Below are positions 44,280 through 53,127 of a stretch of 64,000 bases of DNA, in pieces. A model generated the notes under the pieces. It made no database searches. It was not told the origin of the DNA and saw nothing but the letters and a program-made list of their open reading frames with translations. The translations under genes and the position numbers were made by a program. Source of the stretch: Verrucomicrobiota bacterium (GTDB lineage: Bacteria > Verrucomicrobiota > Verrucomicrobiia > Opitutales > Opitutaceae); the NCBI GenBank assembly GCA_016235555.1, contig JACRKC010000082.1:1-64000 (forward strand), written 5' to 3'. The first letter of the stretch is position 1. Each line of letters begins with the position of its first letter.

Positions 44280-45212
44280 TCAGGGCCCCGGTTTCGGATC
44301 GCCCGTGCCTTCGTGGCGGGCGAAACGCGCGAGCTTGGCGAAGAAATCTTCGAGCAGGAAACGGGCGTCAAACGTCTCGTATTCGCGCACGGGCCGCGCG
44401 GTCGTTCCCGCGCGTTCGGGCAGTAGCGTGGCCGGATCGTAGCGCGGCGCCGGACGCGACTGCCAGCGCCCGGCGTGCGGGGCCAGCAGCACACCCACCG
44501 CCGCCGAATCGCCGAGCGAGCGATACTCCCGCGCCATCGCACTGCTGGCGGCATTGTAGGCGACGAGTTGCTCCACCAGGTAGCGGCCCAGCGCGCCCTG
44601 CGGGTGGACCTTTTCGAACAACTCCGCGTAGGAGACGCAAAAATGGCCGTAGAGCGGATAAGGGATTTGAGTGAACGCGAGACCTGAGCGGAGCAGGAGG
44701 TTGGCCGCAGGCACATCGTTGGACAGGTTGAATTCCGGGCCGTAGTGCGTCGGTCCTTCGGCGCCGCCCACCCAGATGATATGCACGGAACGCTCGGCCA
44801 GACGCGGCTCAAGCAGCAGGGCCGACGCCGGGTCGGTCAGCGGGCCGAAGCACAGCACGTGGAGTGGTCGCGGATCGGCGCGCATCGCCTCGGCAATGAT
44901 CAGCCGGGCGCCGGCGGACGGTTGGGGCGTGCGCTCGTCGGGCAACGCGCGCCGGGCCCCCGGCGCCACTGGCACTTTTCCGTCGAGGTGCATGAGCCGG
45001 AGTAACCGCTCCACCTCGGCCTGACTCGCCTCCATGCTTTCCGCGGGCCGGCCCGCGTGGAGTCCGAAGTGCGCGGGAATGATGCCGTGAATTTCAAACG
45101 CCGGGGTCAGCAGCGCGTGCACAATCGCAAACTGATCGTCGGCCTCGTTCTTCGCGTCGGTGTCGATGATGACGCGGTGCCGCTGCGCGGTAGGAAAACC
45201 AAAGTCGGACAT
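44280..45212 (-). CDS. Inosine-uridine-type nucleoside hydrolase family protein
   Basis: 310 residues, no signal peptide. The N-terminal metal site DTDAKNEADDQFAI is a variant of the DxDxxxDD motif, and GPEFNLSNDVPAAN corresponds to the ribose-binding/metal Asp region. The family cleaves N-glycosidic bonds of nucleosides; divergent members in glycan loci may take other substrates. It sits 30 bp upstream of the GH127 gene on the same strand. Confidence 0.82.
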   Translation of the reverse strand: MSDFGFPTAQRHRVIIDTDAKNEADDQFAIVHALLTPAFEIHGIIPAHFGLHAGRPAESMEASQAEVERLLRLMHLDGKVPVAPGARRALPDERTPQPSAGARLIIAEAMRADPRPLHVLCFGPLTDPASALLLEPRLAERSVHIIWVGGAEGPTHYGPEFNLSNDVPAANLLLRSGLAFTQIPYPLYGHFCVSYAELFEKVHPQGALGRYLVEQLVAYNAASSAMAREYRSLGDSAAVGVLLAPHAGRWQSRPAPRYDPATLLPERAGTTARPVREYETFDARFLLEDFFAKLARFARHEGTGDPKPGP

Positions 45213-45245
45213 GGGAAGAACGAGAAAAATGCGTCGGCTGAGCTC

Positions 45246-47099
45246 CTAGAGAGGCTCGATCCAGATCGCCTGGCCGCCGGTGGCGAGGAGCGGGACTTCG
45301 AGCGTCACGGTGGAGTCGACGGTGCGCGTGGTCACGCCGACTTTCGTCGCGGTCGCCGCCGTGGCGTCATCGGAATAGAGGTGCGCCGTGTATTTCTTCC
45401 CGGGCGCGAGGAAGGCGAGCGGCACGCAGAGCGTGCGCGGCTCCTTCGCGTTGATCGTGCCGACGAACCACGCGTCGCCTTTGCGGCGCGCGATGGTGGC
45501 AAATTCGCCGATGCGGCCGTGGATGACTTTCGTCTCGTCCCACACGGTCGGCACGGCGCGGAAGAACTCCACTTCGGGTTCGCCGTGATATTGCGAGGGC
45601 CGGTCATACCAGAAAATCCACTGGAGCGGACTGAACGACACGACGGCCATCGCGAGCTGGTGGGCGTGCGTGGTCTTCGTGAGGCGCTTGTCGTAGTAGC
45701 AGACGGTGTAGTCGCCGACGCCCGCGACGTAGCGCGTGAAGGGCAGCGTGCAGTTGTGCTCGGCGGTCGGGAAGTGCTCGTTGCCGCGGATGCCCTCGAC
45801 GGTCATCAGGTGCGGCCACGTGCGGCTGAGGCCGGTCGAGCGGTAGCCGTCGTGGATGTTGAGCATGAGGCGGTGTTTCGCCGCCTGCCGAATCGTCTCG
45901 GTGATCCACGCGGTCTCCGTCTGCGGACCGACGTCGACGAAGCCGATCTTCACCCCGGCCACGCCCCACTGCTCGAACATGGCGAAAATCTTCTCGCGGT
46001 CGCGCTTCAACTGGCGGCGGTCGACATAGAGGATGAGACCCACGCCTTTTTCGCGTCCGTAGCGGATGATTTCCGGCACATCCAGGTTGGGCGCCCGCAC
46101 GATCGTCTCACCCGCGGCCTCGAACTCCACCGGGCCATACCACTTCCAGTCGAGATGCACGTAATCGAGCCCGCCAGTCGCGGCGAAATCGATGATCGCC
46201 TTCGAGTTCGCCGTGGTGAGCGTGGTGTCGCGCATCGCTTTGCCGGGCTTGATCCACGACGCGTCGGTGAGCGCGGACGGCGGGTTCAGGTTCAGCATGA
46301 GGTAGTTTCTTTCGAGCAGGTCGCCGGGTTGGTCGCCGACGACGAACATGCGCCACGGCGTCGATTCGCCCGCGGTGAGCTTGATCGATGGATCGTGGCG
46401 CTGCGCGAACTCGGCGACGCGCGCGAGATTCGAGCTCGAACCGCCGAGGGCGGTCACCAGCGCGTCGGCCGCGCCGGGGATCGGGCTGAGCAACATGCGC
46501 GGGTAGGCGGTGTTGGCCGCTTCGGCGAGCGACGCGAACGCGCCACTCGCAAACTCGAGCGTAAGCGGCCGCTCGCAGTAGGGCGTGATCGCGCCGACGG
46601 GCGTGCGGTGGTATTCGCCCTCGGTGCCCTGCTCCTCCCAACCGAACGTGCCGGCGGGAAAGCGAAACTCGGTCAGTTCGCCGGCGGCAAATTCAAGGGT
46701 CTTCGTCGCCTGATCGGGAAAGGTGTAGCGGAACGCGGCGCCTTCGTCGCAGGCGCGCAGTGTCACGCGCAAGAGCCGGCCGGAGGTGTGCCGCAGATCG
46801 ACCGCGACTTCGTTGAAGTTGTCGGGCACGCGGCGCCGCTCGCCGAACTCCTGCGTCCACTCGCCGCGGTGTTGGTTACGCGTGGCGCGCGTCTGCGTGA
46901 AACCGGCGTTGAAATCCGGAAACCCGAGCCGCGACGCGAGCACGAGCGGCCGGCCACGGTAGTCGATTTGGTAGACCGGCGCACCGCCCTCCTGGAGCGA
47001 GAATTCGACGGCGACGAGGCCGTTCGGCGACGCGACGCGCTCGACGGCAAAGAGCGCCGAAACCCCGAACGCGAGCGAGAGTAGAATCGCAGATTTCAC
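45246..47099 (-). CDS. GH97-family glycoside hydrolase
   Basis: 617 residues with a GTG start and signal MKSAILLSLAFGVSALFA. An N-terminal sandwich, a TIM barrel with LDYVHLDWKWYGPVEF, MLNIHDGYRSTGLSRTWPHL and TVEGIRGNEHFPTAEHN, and a C-terminal sandwich match GH97. The position equivalent to the Asp nucleophile of retaining members (KxDF) reads KIGF, suggesting the inverting type that uses Glu bases, but I cannot align it fully. Likely an alpha-glucosidase or alpha-galactosidase in the periplasm. A repeat separates it from the symporter gene. Confidence 0.85.
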   Translation of the reverse strand: MKSAILLSLAFGVSALFAVERVASPNGLVAVEFSLQEGGAPVYQIDYRGRPLVLASRLGFPDFNAGFTQTRATRNQHRGEWTQEFGERRRVPDNFNEVAVDLRHTSGRLLRVTLRACDEGAAFRYTFPDQATKTLEFAAGELTEFRFPAGTFGWEEQGTEGEYHRTPVGAITPYCERPLTLEFASGAFASLAEAANTAYPRMLLSPIPGAADALVTALGGSSSNLARVAEFAQRHDPSIKLTAGESTPWRMFVVGDQPGDLLERNYLMLNLNPPSALTDASWIKPGKAMRDTTLTTANSKAIIDFAATGGLDYVHLDWKWYGPVEFEAAGETIVRAPNLDVPEIIRYGREKGVGLILYVDRRQLKRDREKIFAMFEQWGVAGVKIGFVDVGPQTETAWITETIRQAAKHRLMLNIHDGYRSTGLSRTWPHLMTVEGIRGNEHFPTAEHNCTLPFTRYVAGVGDYTVCYYDKRLTKTTHAHQLAMAVVSFSPLQWIFWYDRPSQYHGEPEVEFFRAVPTVWDETKVIHGRIGEFATIARRKGDAWFVGTINAKEPRTLCVPLAFLAPGKKYTAHLYSDDATAATATKVGVTTRTVDSTVTLEVPLLATGGQAIWIEPL

Positions 47100-47116
47100 T
47101 ACAGCGAATGATTTTT

Positions 47117-47191
47117 TGACCGCGGATTACACGGATTGACGCGGATCAGAGCGGGATTGAATCCGTGTTCATCCGTGTAATCCGTGGTTAA
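47117..47191. repeat. Palindrome of GCGGATTACACGGATT words
   Basis: GACCGCGGATTACACGGATT at left and an inverted AATCCGTGTT...TGTAATCCGTGGTTAA at right make a long hairpin. Related to the degraded copy at 24255. Confidence 0.85.
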
Positions 47192-47205
47192 ACTCTGCGG
47201 TATTT

Positions 47206-49032
47206 TCATCGCATCGCCTCGGCTGCGATCCGCTCTTCCGTGCGCTTCTGGTTGGCCACCGCGTAAAGCACCGCGCCCGCGGCGCCGATGATGCCGCCGA
47301 CGAAGAGGAAGCACAGCCGGCCGCCGAGGCCGTTGGGGATGAACATCAGCAGGAGGATGAACGCGCCGTAGATCATGCAGAGCACGCCGAGCAGCCGGTA
47401 GACCGGCTCGTCGCTCATGGCGGCGTCTTCCATCGGTTTCAGCGGGGTGCGGAGTTTCGCGAAGAAACTTTCGGTGCGGGTGCGATCCCGCTCGGGAGAT
47501 TTCCGATAAAAAATCGTCGAGCCGAAGAACACCACCAGCGAAACCACCGCGGTGCCGATGGCCGTGACGGCGAGGAGCAAGTCGGCGCGCTCGGCGCCGG
47601 TGAGCGGCCGCGTCGGATTGCCCAGCAAGTCGCCGAAAAAGCCGGGCAGCTGCGGCAGGAAGTCCGGCGACTCCAGGCGCGCCTTGAAAATGAAGTTGGC
47701 CCATGCCGACCACGCGAAGCTCGCGAGCGCCGTGCCCCACGCCGACCAATCCGGCGTGCGCCGGTAGAACAGCCCGAGAAACACCGGAAACGTGAGCGGC
47801 AGGCCCACGCTCACCATCACCTGGTTGAGCAGCGTGAACACATCGGTCGTGCGGTAGGTGTTGATCAGCAGGCTGAGGCCGATGATGAGCGCGCCGAAGA
47901 CGAGCGTGCAGAGCTTGCCGACGCGGAGGAGGTGCGGCTCGGACGCGTCGGGCCGCAGCACCGGCCGATAAAAGCTGCGCACGAAGACGCCGACGTATTT
48001 GTTCACCGCGGCATCCATCTGCGTGAGCGTGGCGCCGAACATCGCGCACAACAGCAGGCCGATGAGGCCAACCGGCATGACTTTCAACGCCACGGCCACG
48101 AACGCGCCCTCGGTCGGCTTCGACAGGTTGGGAAATACGCTGGCGAGGTCCGGAAACATCACGGTGGCCGCCAGCGGCGGGATCACCCAGAAGAGCGGCC
48201 CGACCACACCGCCGACGAACGGGATCGCGACCATGCGGCGCGCGTGCGCCTCGCTCTTGGGCATGAGATACATCGTGGAGTATTCCATGCTGTTCAGCTC
48301 GGCGAACTTAACCGCGAGAAACGCCCCGCCCCACGCGATCAAAATCGCCGGACGGAATGCGAGCCACCACTGGAAGTGGCCCGGGTGCTGCGCATCGACT
48401 TTGTCGAGGAGCCCCGTGAGTCCGCCGATCTCGGGCCGCCGCAGCGTGAGCACGACGGCCAGCAGCGTGATCGTCATCACGAGCAGCATCTGCACGAAAT
48501 CACTCGCCAGCACCGCAAACGCGCCGCCCGCGAACGCCACGATCGTGATGGTGATGCCGAGCACGACGATGACGGAATTGATCGGCACGTGAAAGACCGC
48601 CGCCATGAAAACCGAGATGGTCATGAGCCCGATGCCGGCCTTCAACAGCTCCACCGGCACCTTGATCCACGTGTAGAACTGCTCGGTCACCGGGCCGAAG
48701 CGCTCGCGCACGGCTTCCATCCATGTTACCACGCGCATGCGCCGGAAGCGCACCGCTGTGATCCAGGCCACCAGCGCGAGCGGCGGAATCGACGCGTAGA
48801 ACAACAGCATCACCTTCAATCCGGAGCGGTAGATCTCGGAGGCCGCGCCGACGAACGACCACGCGGAGAAGGTCACGAGCCACGCGGAGGTGCCGGTGAT
48901 CCACCACGGCATCGCACCGCCACACCGGAAGTAATCGGACGTGTTTTTGCTGAGCCCCTTGAAGACCACGCCGAGCGACAGCATGAACGCCACGTAGAAT
49001 CCGATGACGAGGTAGTCGTAGCCAGTGATCAT
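47206..49032 (-). CDS. Sodium:solute symporter (SSS family)
   Basis: 608 residues with about 14 membrane segments. Family marks: SDYFRCGGAMPWWITGTSAW, FSAWSFVGAASEIYR, FAGGAFAVLASDFVQMLLV and NSMEYSTMYLMPKS. The ATG at 49032 begins directly before the first span (YDYLVIGFYVAFML). Placed upstream of GH97, nucleoside hydrolase and GH127 genes on one strand, it likely imports their sugar products. Different subgroup from the 33811 transporter, with no hydrophilic insert. Confidence 0.9.
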   Translation of the reverse strand: MITGYDYLVIGFYVAFMLSLGVVFKGLSKNTSDYFRCGGAMPWWITGTSAWLVTFSAWSFVGAASEIYRSGLKVMLLFYASIPPLALVAWITAVRFRRMRVVTWMEAVRERFGPVTEQFYTWIKVPVELLKAGIGLMTISVFMAAVFHVPINSVIVVLGITITIVAFAGGAFAVLASDFVQMLLVMTITLLAVVLTLRRPEIGGLTGLLDKVDAQHPGHFQWWLAFRPAILIAWGGAFLAVKFAELNSMEYSTMYLMPKSEAHARRMVAIPFVGGVVGPLFWVIPPLAATVMFPDLASVFPNLSKPTEGAFVAVALKVMPVGLIGLLLCAMFGATLTQMDAAVNKYVGVFVRSFYRPVLRPDASEPHLLRVGKLCTLVFGALIIGLSLLINTYRTTDVFTLLNQVMVSVGLPLTFPVFLGLFYRRTPDWSAWGTALASFAWSAWANFIFKARLESPDFLPQLPGFFGDLLGNPTRPLTGAERADLLLAVTAIGTAVVSLVVFFGSTIFYRKSPERDRTRTESFFAKLRTPLKPMEDAAMSDEPVYRLLGVLCMIYGAFILLLMFIPNGLGGRLCFLFVGGIIGAAGAVLYAVANQKRTEERIAAEAMR

Positions 49033-49159
49033 GGGGCGGGGCGGCGAAGGTTGGACCCGAGCGTGACGCCACGTGAGGCGGCCGGGCAAACCACGGCAAG
49101 CTTACACTGGAAACAAAGCGGACGGAAAGATTGCACCGAGCGACCCGAACAGCCGCCCC

Positions 49160-49315
49160 TCACTCTCCCGCCGCTTTGAGCACCTTCTCAACCAGACCTT
49201 GGTCAACAAGAAGACCATGCTGGCGCAATGCCTCCAACTCCGGCGCGAGTGCGGCGATCAGACCGTGGCGTTTGGAGGGTTGAGGCAAGTTCGAGTATTC
49301 CGCTTGGGCCCCGAT
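49160..49315 (-). pseudogene. 3' remnant of a DUF3368/PIN-type toxin gene, frameshifted
   Basis: The minus strand reads KRHGLIAALAPELEALRQHG and ends KVLKAAGE with a stop at 49160, the usual C-terminus of DUF3368 PIN-domain proteins (RGLIPA..PLL..L...GF.....LV..VL..AGE). Just upstream the neighbouring frame gives GILELAS, the preceding GTLGILELA motif, so a frameshift separates them. The gene is cut at 49315 by a MITE-like element and its 5' part is missing beyond it. Confidence 0.6.
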
Positions 49316-49509
49316 GGGTGTGACTCAAACTGATGTCAGGAAACGGCGAAAAAGCCTGCCCAAGGCACACGCTCACCGGCGCCGGCTCGGCGTAGCGGTG
49401 GGCGTCCCTGCCCGCCGATTCAGGACTTTCGCCCGATCCCTCGGCGGGCAGAAACGCCCGCCGCTGCAACCGAGGCCTTCGAGCACCGACATCAGTTTGA
49501 GTTGCACCC
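49316..49509. mobile_element. MITE-like element copy 2, 9-bp target duplication
   Basis: A 194-bp element starting GGGTGTGACTCAAACTGA and ending with the inverse (CAGTTTGAGTTGCACCC). Flanked by the direct repeat GGCCCCGAT at 49307-49315 and 49510-49518. Its core (49392-49467) is a diverged GTAGCGG...CCGCTGC hairpin pair. The left interior differs from copies 1 and 3. Confidence 0.9.
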
Positions 49510-49532
49510 GGCCCCGATGGAAATCGCGAGAC

Positions 49533-50438
49533 TCACAAAACCTGCCCGACCCGCAGCGCCGGCGGCGCCGCGCCGCGCCATTCGATCTTGGTGAGTTCGA
49601 GCGCGCCGTCGCCGGTTGCGACGACAAGGGGTGTAACCGAGAGGATTTCGCCCGGGGCGCCGTGGCGGCCGTGGGTCGCAGGTGAATCGGGTTCGGCCCA
49701 CCAGACCATCAACCGGGCGGCGTCGACGTCGGTGAACGCACCCGGGTAGGGATCGGTGACGGCGCGGATGAGGTTGAAAATCTGCCGCGAGGTCTGGGTC
49801 CACCCGATCCGCCCGTCGTCGGGTTTGCGGCCGGTGAAATACGTCGCCTGCGCCTCGTCCTGCGGCGTCTCGCGGGCGGTGCCGGCAAGCAGTGCGTCGA
49901 TCTGGCGGGCGAGCACGGTGCGGGCGCAGGGCAGGACCTTGCGGAAGGCCTGCTCGGCGGTGTCGCGCGGGCCGATCTCCACCCCCTCCTGATCGACGAT
50001 GGCGCCGGCGTCGGCCGACTTGACCATGCGGTGCAGGGTCATGCCGAGGCGCGGCTCGCCGTGGAGCACGGCCCAGTTGATCGGGGCGCGGCCGCGATAC
50101 TTGGGGAGCAGCGAGCCGTGCATGTTCCAGGCGCCGAGGGGCGGCAGCGCCAGGATCTTGGTGCCGATCATGTGGCGGTAGTAGACGGAGAGGATGAGGT
50201 CGGGGGCGAGGGCGGCGATCTTCTCGCGCCACTCGGGCGTGTTGACCGACTCGGGCGTGAAGACCGGGATGCCTTTCTCCCGCGCGGCGACGGCCGGGGT
50301 CTTGAACCAGATTTTCTCGTGCGGGTTGTCCTCGTGCGTGATGAGGGCGACGACGTGATCGCCGCGCTCGAGAAGCAGCGAGAGACAGGCGTAGCCGACT
50401 TCGCTGTAACCGAAAAAGAGGAGGCGCGGGCGGAGCAT
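49533..50438 (-). CDS. ArnA-type formyltransferase, free-standing
   Basis: 301 residues. Close to the N-terminal formyltransferase domain of ArnA (UDP-L-Ara4N formyltransferase): LLFFGYSEVGYACLSLLLER, THEDNPHEKIWF, ILSVYYRHMIGTKIL, NMHGSLLPKYRGRAPINW with the catalytic Asn and His, and MVKSADAGAIV with the catalytic Asp. The dehydrogenase/decarboxylase half of ArnA is absent; it may be a separate gene elsewhere. Methionyl-tRNA formyltransferase is the alternative, but YYRH and DNPHEK favour ArnA, as do arnB-, arnC- and arnT-like genes upstream. The ATG at 50438 is chosen. Confidence 0.78.
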   Translation of the reverse strand: MLRPRLLFFGYSEVGYACLSLLLERGDHVVALITHEDNPHEKIWFKTPAVAAREKGIPVFTPESVNTPEWREKIAALAPDLILSVYYRHMIGTKILALPPLGAWNMHGSLLPKYRGRAPINWAVLHGEPRLGMTLHRMVKSADAGAIVDQEGVEIGPRDTAEQAFRKVLPCARTVLARQIDALLAGTARETPQDEAQATYFTGRKPDDGRIGWTQTSRQIFNLIRAVTDPYPGAFTDVDAARLMVWWAEPDSPATHGRHGAPGEILSVTPLVVATGDGALELTKIEWRGAAPPALRVGQVL

Positions 50439-50470
50439 CGCTTGTGAATGCCGCAGGCGGCGCGGGCGCG

Positions 50471-51220
50471 TCAAGGCGCCTTGCGGCGGTAGGTCTCGTT
50501 GTAGAACGTGAGCGACACTTGGTCGGGAAACTCGATGAGCGCGCGGTCGTCGGCGAGCAGCGCGGGGCGGCCGCGCGATTGCACGGGCTGCACGACGATC
50601 TCCGTTTCCTCGGCGATGGTGCCGTCGGGGCCGAAGGTTTTCCACCGGGCCGGCCTACCGGCGTTCAGCACCAGCGCCCGGGCGCCCGCGGTGGTGCCGC
50701 TCTGGTATTCGCCGGCGACGGAGGCGAGGAAGCGCTGGCCTGGCTCAGCCGCGAGGTCCATGTAGGCGGGCAAAAAGGGAATCTCGGGACGACGCGTCAG
50801 CATCCAGGCGGTGATCGCATTGGTCGCGACGATCAGAATCACACAGCCGAGGAGCAGGCCGCGACGCGAGCGAGCCGACCCGCCAACACTCGCCTCCGCC
50901 ACGGCGTCCGCCACCGCGGTGGAGCCGGTGATCAACGTGAAAATCTGATCCGGACTGAGATCGGCGCCGCCGACGCGCATCGTCCAGCTGTTGATGCGCA
51001 GCCGCCCGCCCGCGGCCTGCACGACGAACTGGCCGTGCGGTGCCGCCACGCGCAACTCCGGCGACGCGGCGCCATGGTTCTCGCGCGCGCGTTCCGCGAG
51101 CGCCCGGATGAGCGCGCGGAGCTTTTTCTCGGGGATTTCCGGCAGCTCGGTGTCGGCGAAAGTGCTCCCGGCCTGCCTCGCATCCGGTGAGAGATGGTGG
51201 AGTGTAACGGTGAACATCAT
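50471..51220 (-). CDS. Single-span membrane partner of pseudopilin, copy B
   Basis: 249 residues: a cytoplasmic N-terminal domain (about 1-115, LPEIPEKKLRALIRALAE, SPELRVAAPHGQFVVQAAGG), one membrane span (LLLGCVILIVATNAITAWML, about 125-145) and a periplasmic C-terminal domain (LPAYMDLAAEPGQRFLASVA). It is homologous along its whole length to the 51800-52573 product. It lies 6 bp after the pseudopilin B gene. No known family was recognised; by context it probably works with the pilin-like proteins at the inner membrane. Confidence 0.6.
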   Translation of the reverse strand: MMFTVTLHHLSPDARQAGSTFADTELPEIPEKKLRALIRALAERARENHGAASPELRVAAPHGQFVVQAAGGRLRINSWTMRVGGADLSPDQIFTLITGSTAVADAVAEASVGGSARSRRGLLLGCVILIVATNAITAWMLTRRPEIPFLPAYMDLAAEPGQRFLASVAGEYQSGTTAGARALVLNAGRPARWKTFGPDGTIAEETEIVVQPVQSRGRPALLADDRALIEFPDQVSLTFYNETYRRKAP

Positions 51221-51226
51221 TCCGCC

Positions 51227-51730
51227 TCAAAGCTGGATGACGTAGACCGGGACGAAGCTCGTCCCGAGACGGAAACTACCGCCCAGCCAGTTGAACGAGC
51301 CGGCATCAATGGTCTCCTCGAGGTCCCGCAGCTGCGGGACGTCGAGCGTCAGCGGGGCACCGGTGGCCGACGCGATCGAAATCGCCGCGGTGATCGTGGT
51401 GCCGAGGTGGTTCTGCCGGTAGTCCCAGTTGTATTTGCCGCCCATCGGGGTCGTGCGGCGCCAGGCGGCGGGGTTGACGCGCGAGGTCATCACGGGCGGG
51501 CACACGCCGGCGGCGGTCTCCGCGGGCCAGCCGCCCTTTTCGTGCGAGTAGGTCTCGAAGGCGGCGGCGAAGGTGCGGAAATCGTTCAGGATCGCCGTGG
51601 TTTTCGCGCGGCGCTGGATGCGGGTGAACGCCGGCACCGCCGCCATCGCGAGCACGCTCACGATGAGCACCATGACCATGACCTCCACGAGGCTGAAACC
51701 TCGATGTGTCCGGTGCGGCACGGGGGACAT
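51227..51730 (-). CDS. Type II/IV pseudopilin-like protein B
   Basis: 167 residues with a class III signal: HRTHRGFSLVEVMVMVLIVS, cleavage after Gly, Glu at +5 of the mature protein, then a hydrophobic helix. The remainder (FRTFAAAFETYSHEKGGWPA, GGKYNWDYRQNHLG) matches pseudopilin A over its length. It needs a prepilin peptidase, not encoded here. It is followed by its membrane partner. Confidence 0.82.
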   Translation of the reverse strand: MSPVPHRTHRGFSLVEVMVMVLIVSVLAMAAVPAFTRIQRRAKTTAILNDFRTFAAAFETYSHEKGGWPAETAAGVCPPVMTSRVNPAAWRRTTPMGGKYNWDYRQNHLGTTITAAISIASATGAPLTLDVPQLRDLEETIDAGSFNWLGGSFRLGTSFVPVYVIQL

Positions 51731-51799
51731 CGAGGGAAGCGGAGCGGGATGCGCGGATGATCCGGGCGGGGCGGGCGGCCGGGGCGCGCCCGCCGGAAT

Positions 51800-52573
51800 T
51801 CAGCGTTGGACGCGTTGGTAGGTGTCGCCGTAGAGCACCACGGAAAGGGGATCCTTGATCGTGATGAGCGTCTTGCGGCTGGCGTTGATGCTGGCGACGA
51901 GCGCCTGTCTGCCGCCGGCATCAGCCGCCTCGACGGTGAAGGACTGCGGCGAGACGAGCTTGCGCTCGGGCCCGAGCTTGAAGCGCTGCACCTTGCCGGT
52001 CTTGTCGATCTCGAGACGGCGTTCGCCGGTTTCGTAGAAGCCGGCGACGTTTTCGAGCACGCGCCGGGCGGGCTCGGCCGCGAGGACGGTGTATTTGGGC
52101 AGGAGGGTCTTCTTCGGGCGGGAGACGAACCAGAACGTGAAGCTGTTGACGGCGACGATGGCGACGACGAGCAGGGCGAGCATCGCCTTGCTCTGCATGA
52201 GGCCGCCCGACGCCGGCCCGGCCGTCATCTGGGCGCGCATCGCCTCGGCCTCCTCTTCGCCGGTGATGATCGAGTAGATGCGCGCGGCGGAGTATTCGCC
52301 GCCCTTGTGTTTCGACGACCAGCTCACGAACTGGAGGCGGCCGCCTTTGAGTTGGACCACGTATTTGCCGTCGGGCGCGGTGACGCGGAGTTCCGGTTCG
52401 ACCGGGAATACCACGGTCGGGCCCAGCGCGGCCAGCGCGTCGAGCAACCCGCGCAGCTGCTTGCCGGGAATGTAGCTCAACTGCACCTCCGGCAGATCGG
52501 CCGCGGCTTTTTTGCCATCCCTCGCGAGGTGCTTGAGGGTGACCATGTAGAGCGCTTCGCCGGACTTGCTCAT
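51800..52573 (-). CDS. Single-span membrane partner of pseudopilin, copy A
   Basis: 257 residues with the same plan as copy B: soluble N-terminal domain (LPEVQLSYIPGKQLRGLLDA, EPELRVTAPDGKYVVQLKGG), a span (AMLALLVVAIVAVNSFTFWF, about 140-160) and a C-terminal domain (LPKYTVLAAEPARRVLENVA) ending VLYGDTYQRV (copy B: TFYNETYRRK). The ATG at 52573 overlaps the pseudopilin A stop (ATGA), so the two are translated together. Confidence 0.6.
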   Translation of the reverse strand: MSKSGEALYMVTLKHLARDGKKAAADLPEVQLSYIPGKQLRGLLDALAALGPTVVFPVEPELRVTAPDGKYVVQLKGGRLQFVSWSSKHKGGEYSAARIYSIITGEEEAEAMRAQMTAGPASGGLMQSKAMLALLVVAIVAVNSFTFWFVSRPKKTLLPKYTVLAAEPARRVLENVAGFYETGERRLEIDKTGKVQRFKLGPERKLVSPQSFTVEAADAGGRQALVASINASRKTLITIKDPLSVVLYGDTYQRVQR

Positions 52574-53094
52574 TGCGCGATGATGAAGATCGGCTCGTCG
52601 TCCGAACCGAGGCGAAAGTTGCCGGCACTGAGATTGGCGGTGCCGTCGATCAGCTTGTCGATGGCCTCCCACAGCTCGATGTCCTGGGGCAGGGGGGCCG
52701 TCGCCGTGGAGCTGATCTGGATGACGGCTTTGTATTTCGTGCCGTAGTGCGTCTGGTTGTTGTCCCAGTTATACTGGCCCCCGATGGGGGTGCGCTTGAG
52801 CCAGACCTGCGCGCTGATGCGCTGGTCCATCTCGGGCGGAAGCACGCCGGCGTCGGTCTCCGCCGGAAACGAGCCGCGCTCCTGCGCGTAGCCATCGAAC
52901 GCCGCCGCAAACGTGCGCAGGTCGTTGCCGATGGCGGTGGCCATCGCCTGCCGCTTGGTCGAGGTCAGCCGCGGGACCAACACGGCGATCGAGATGCTCA
53001 GGATGATGATCGACATCAGCACATCGGCGATGGTGAACCCGGCGCGGCTCCGGAACGGGGAGCGCGGGCGGGGAATACGAAGTGGCGCGGTCAT
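52570..53094 (-). CDS. Type II/IV pseudopilin-like protein A
   Basis: 174 residues with prepilin-type leader SRAGFTIADVLMSIIILSIS. The +5 residue is Asp rather than the usual Glu. The body (DLRTFAAAFDGYAQERGSFP, GGQYNWDNNQTHYGTKY) parallels pseudopilin B. The ATG at 53094 is chosen. It lies 33 bp after the arnC-like gene, so it may share its transcript. Confidence 0.8.
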   Translation of the reverse strand: MTAPLRIPRPRSPFRSRAGFTIADVLMSIIILSISIAVLVPRLTSTKRQAMATAIGNDLRTFAAAFDGYAQERGSFPAETDAGVLPPEMDQRISAQVWLKRTPIGGQYNWDNNQTHYGTKYKAVIQISSTATAPLPQDIELWEAIDKLIDGTANLSAGNFRLGSDDEPIFIIAQ

Positions 53095-53127
53095 GGCGGG
53101 AACACGGATGAAAATGATGGGCAAAAA

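Noticed and set aside
49533-50438. Call as methionyl-tRNA formyltransferase (fmt)
   Set aside because: Sequence blocks and neighbours fit ArnA-type formyltransferase better, though the folds are shared.
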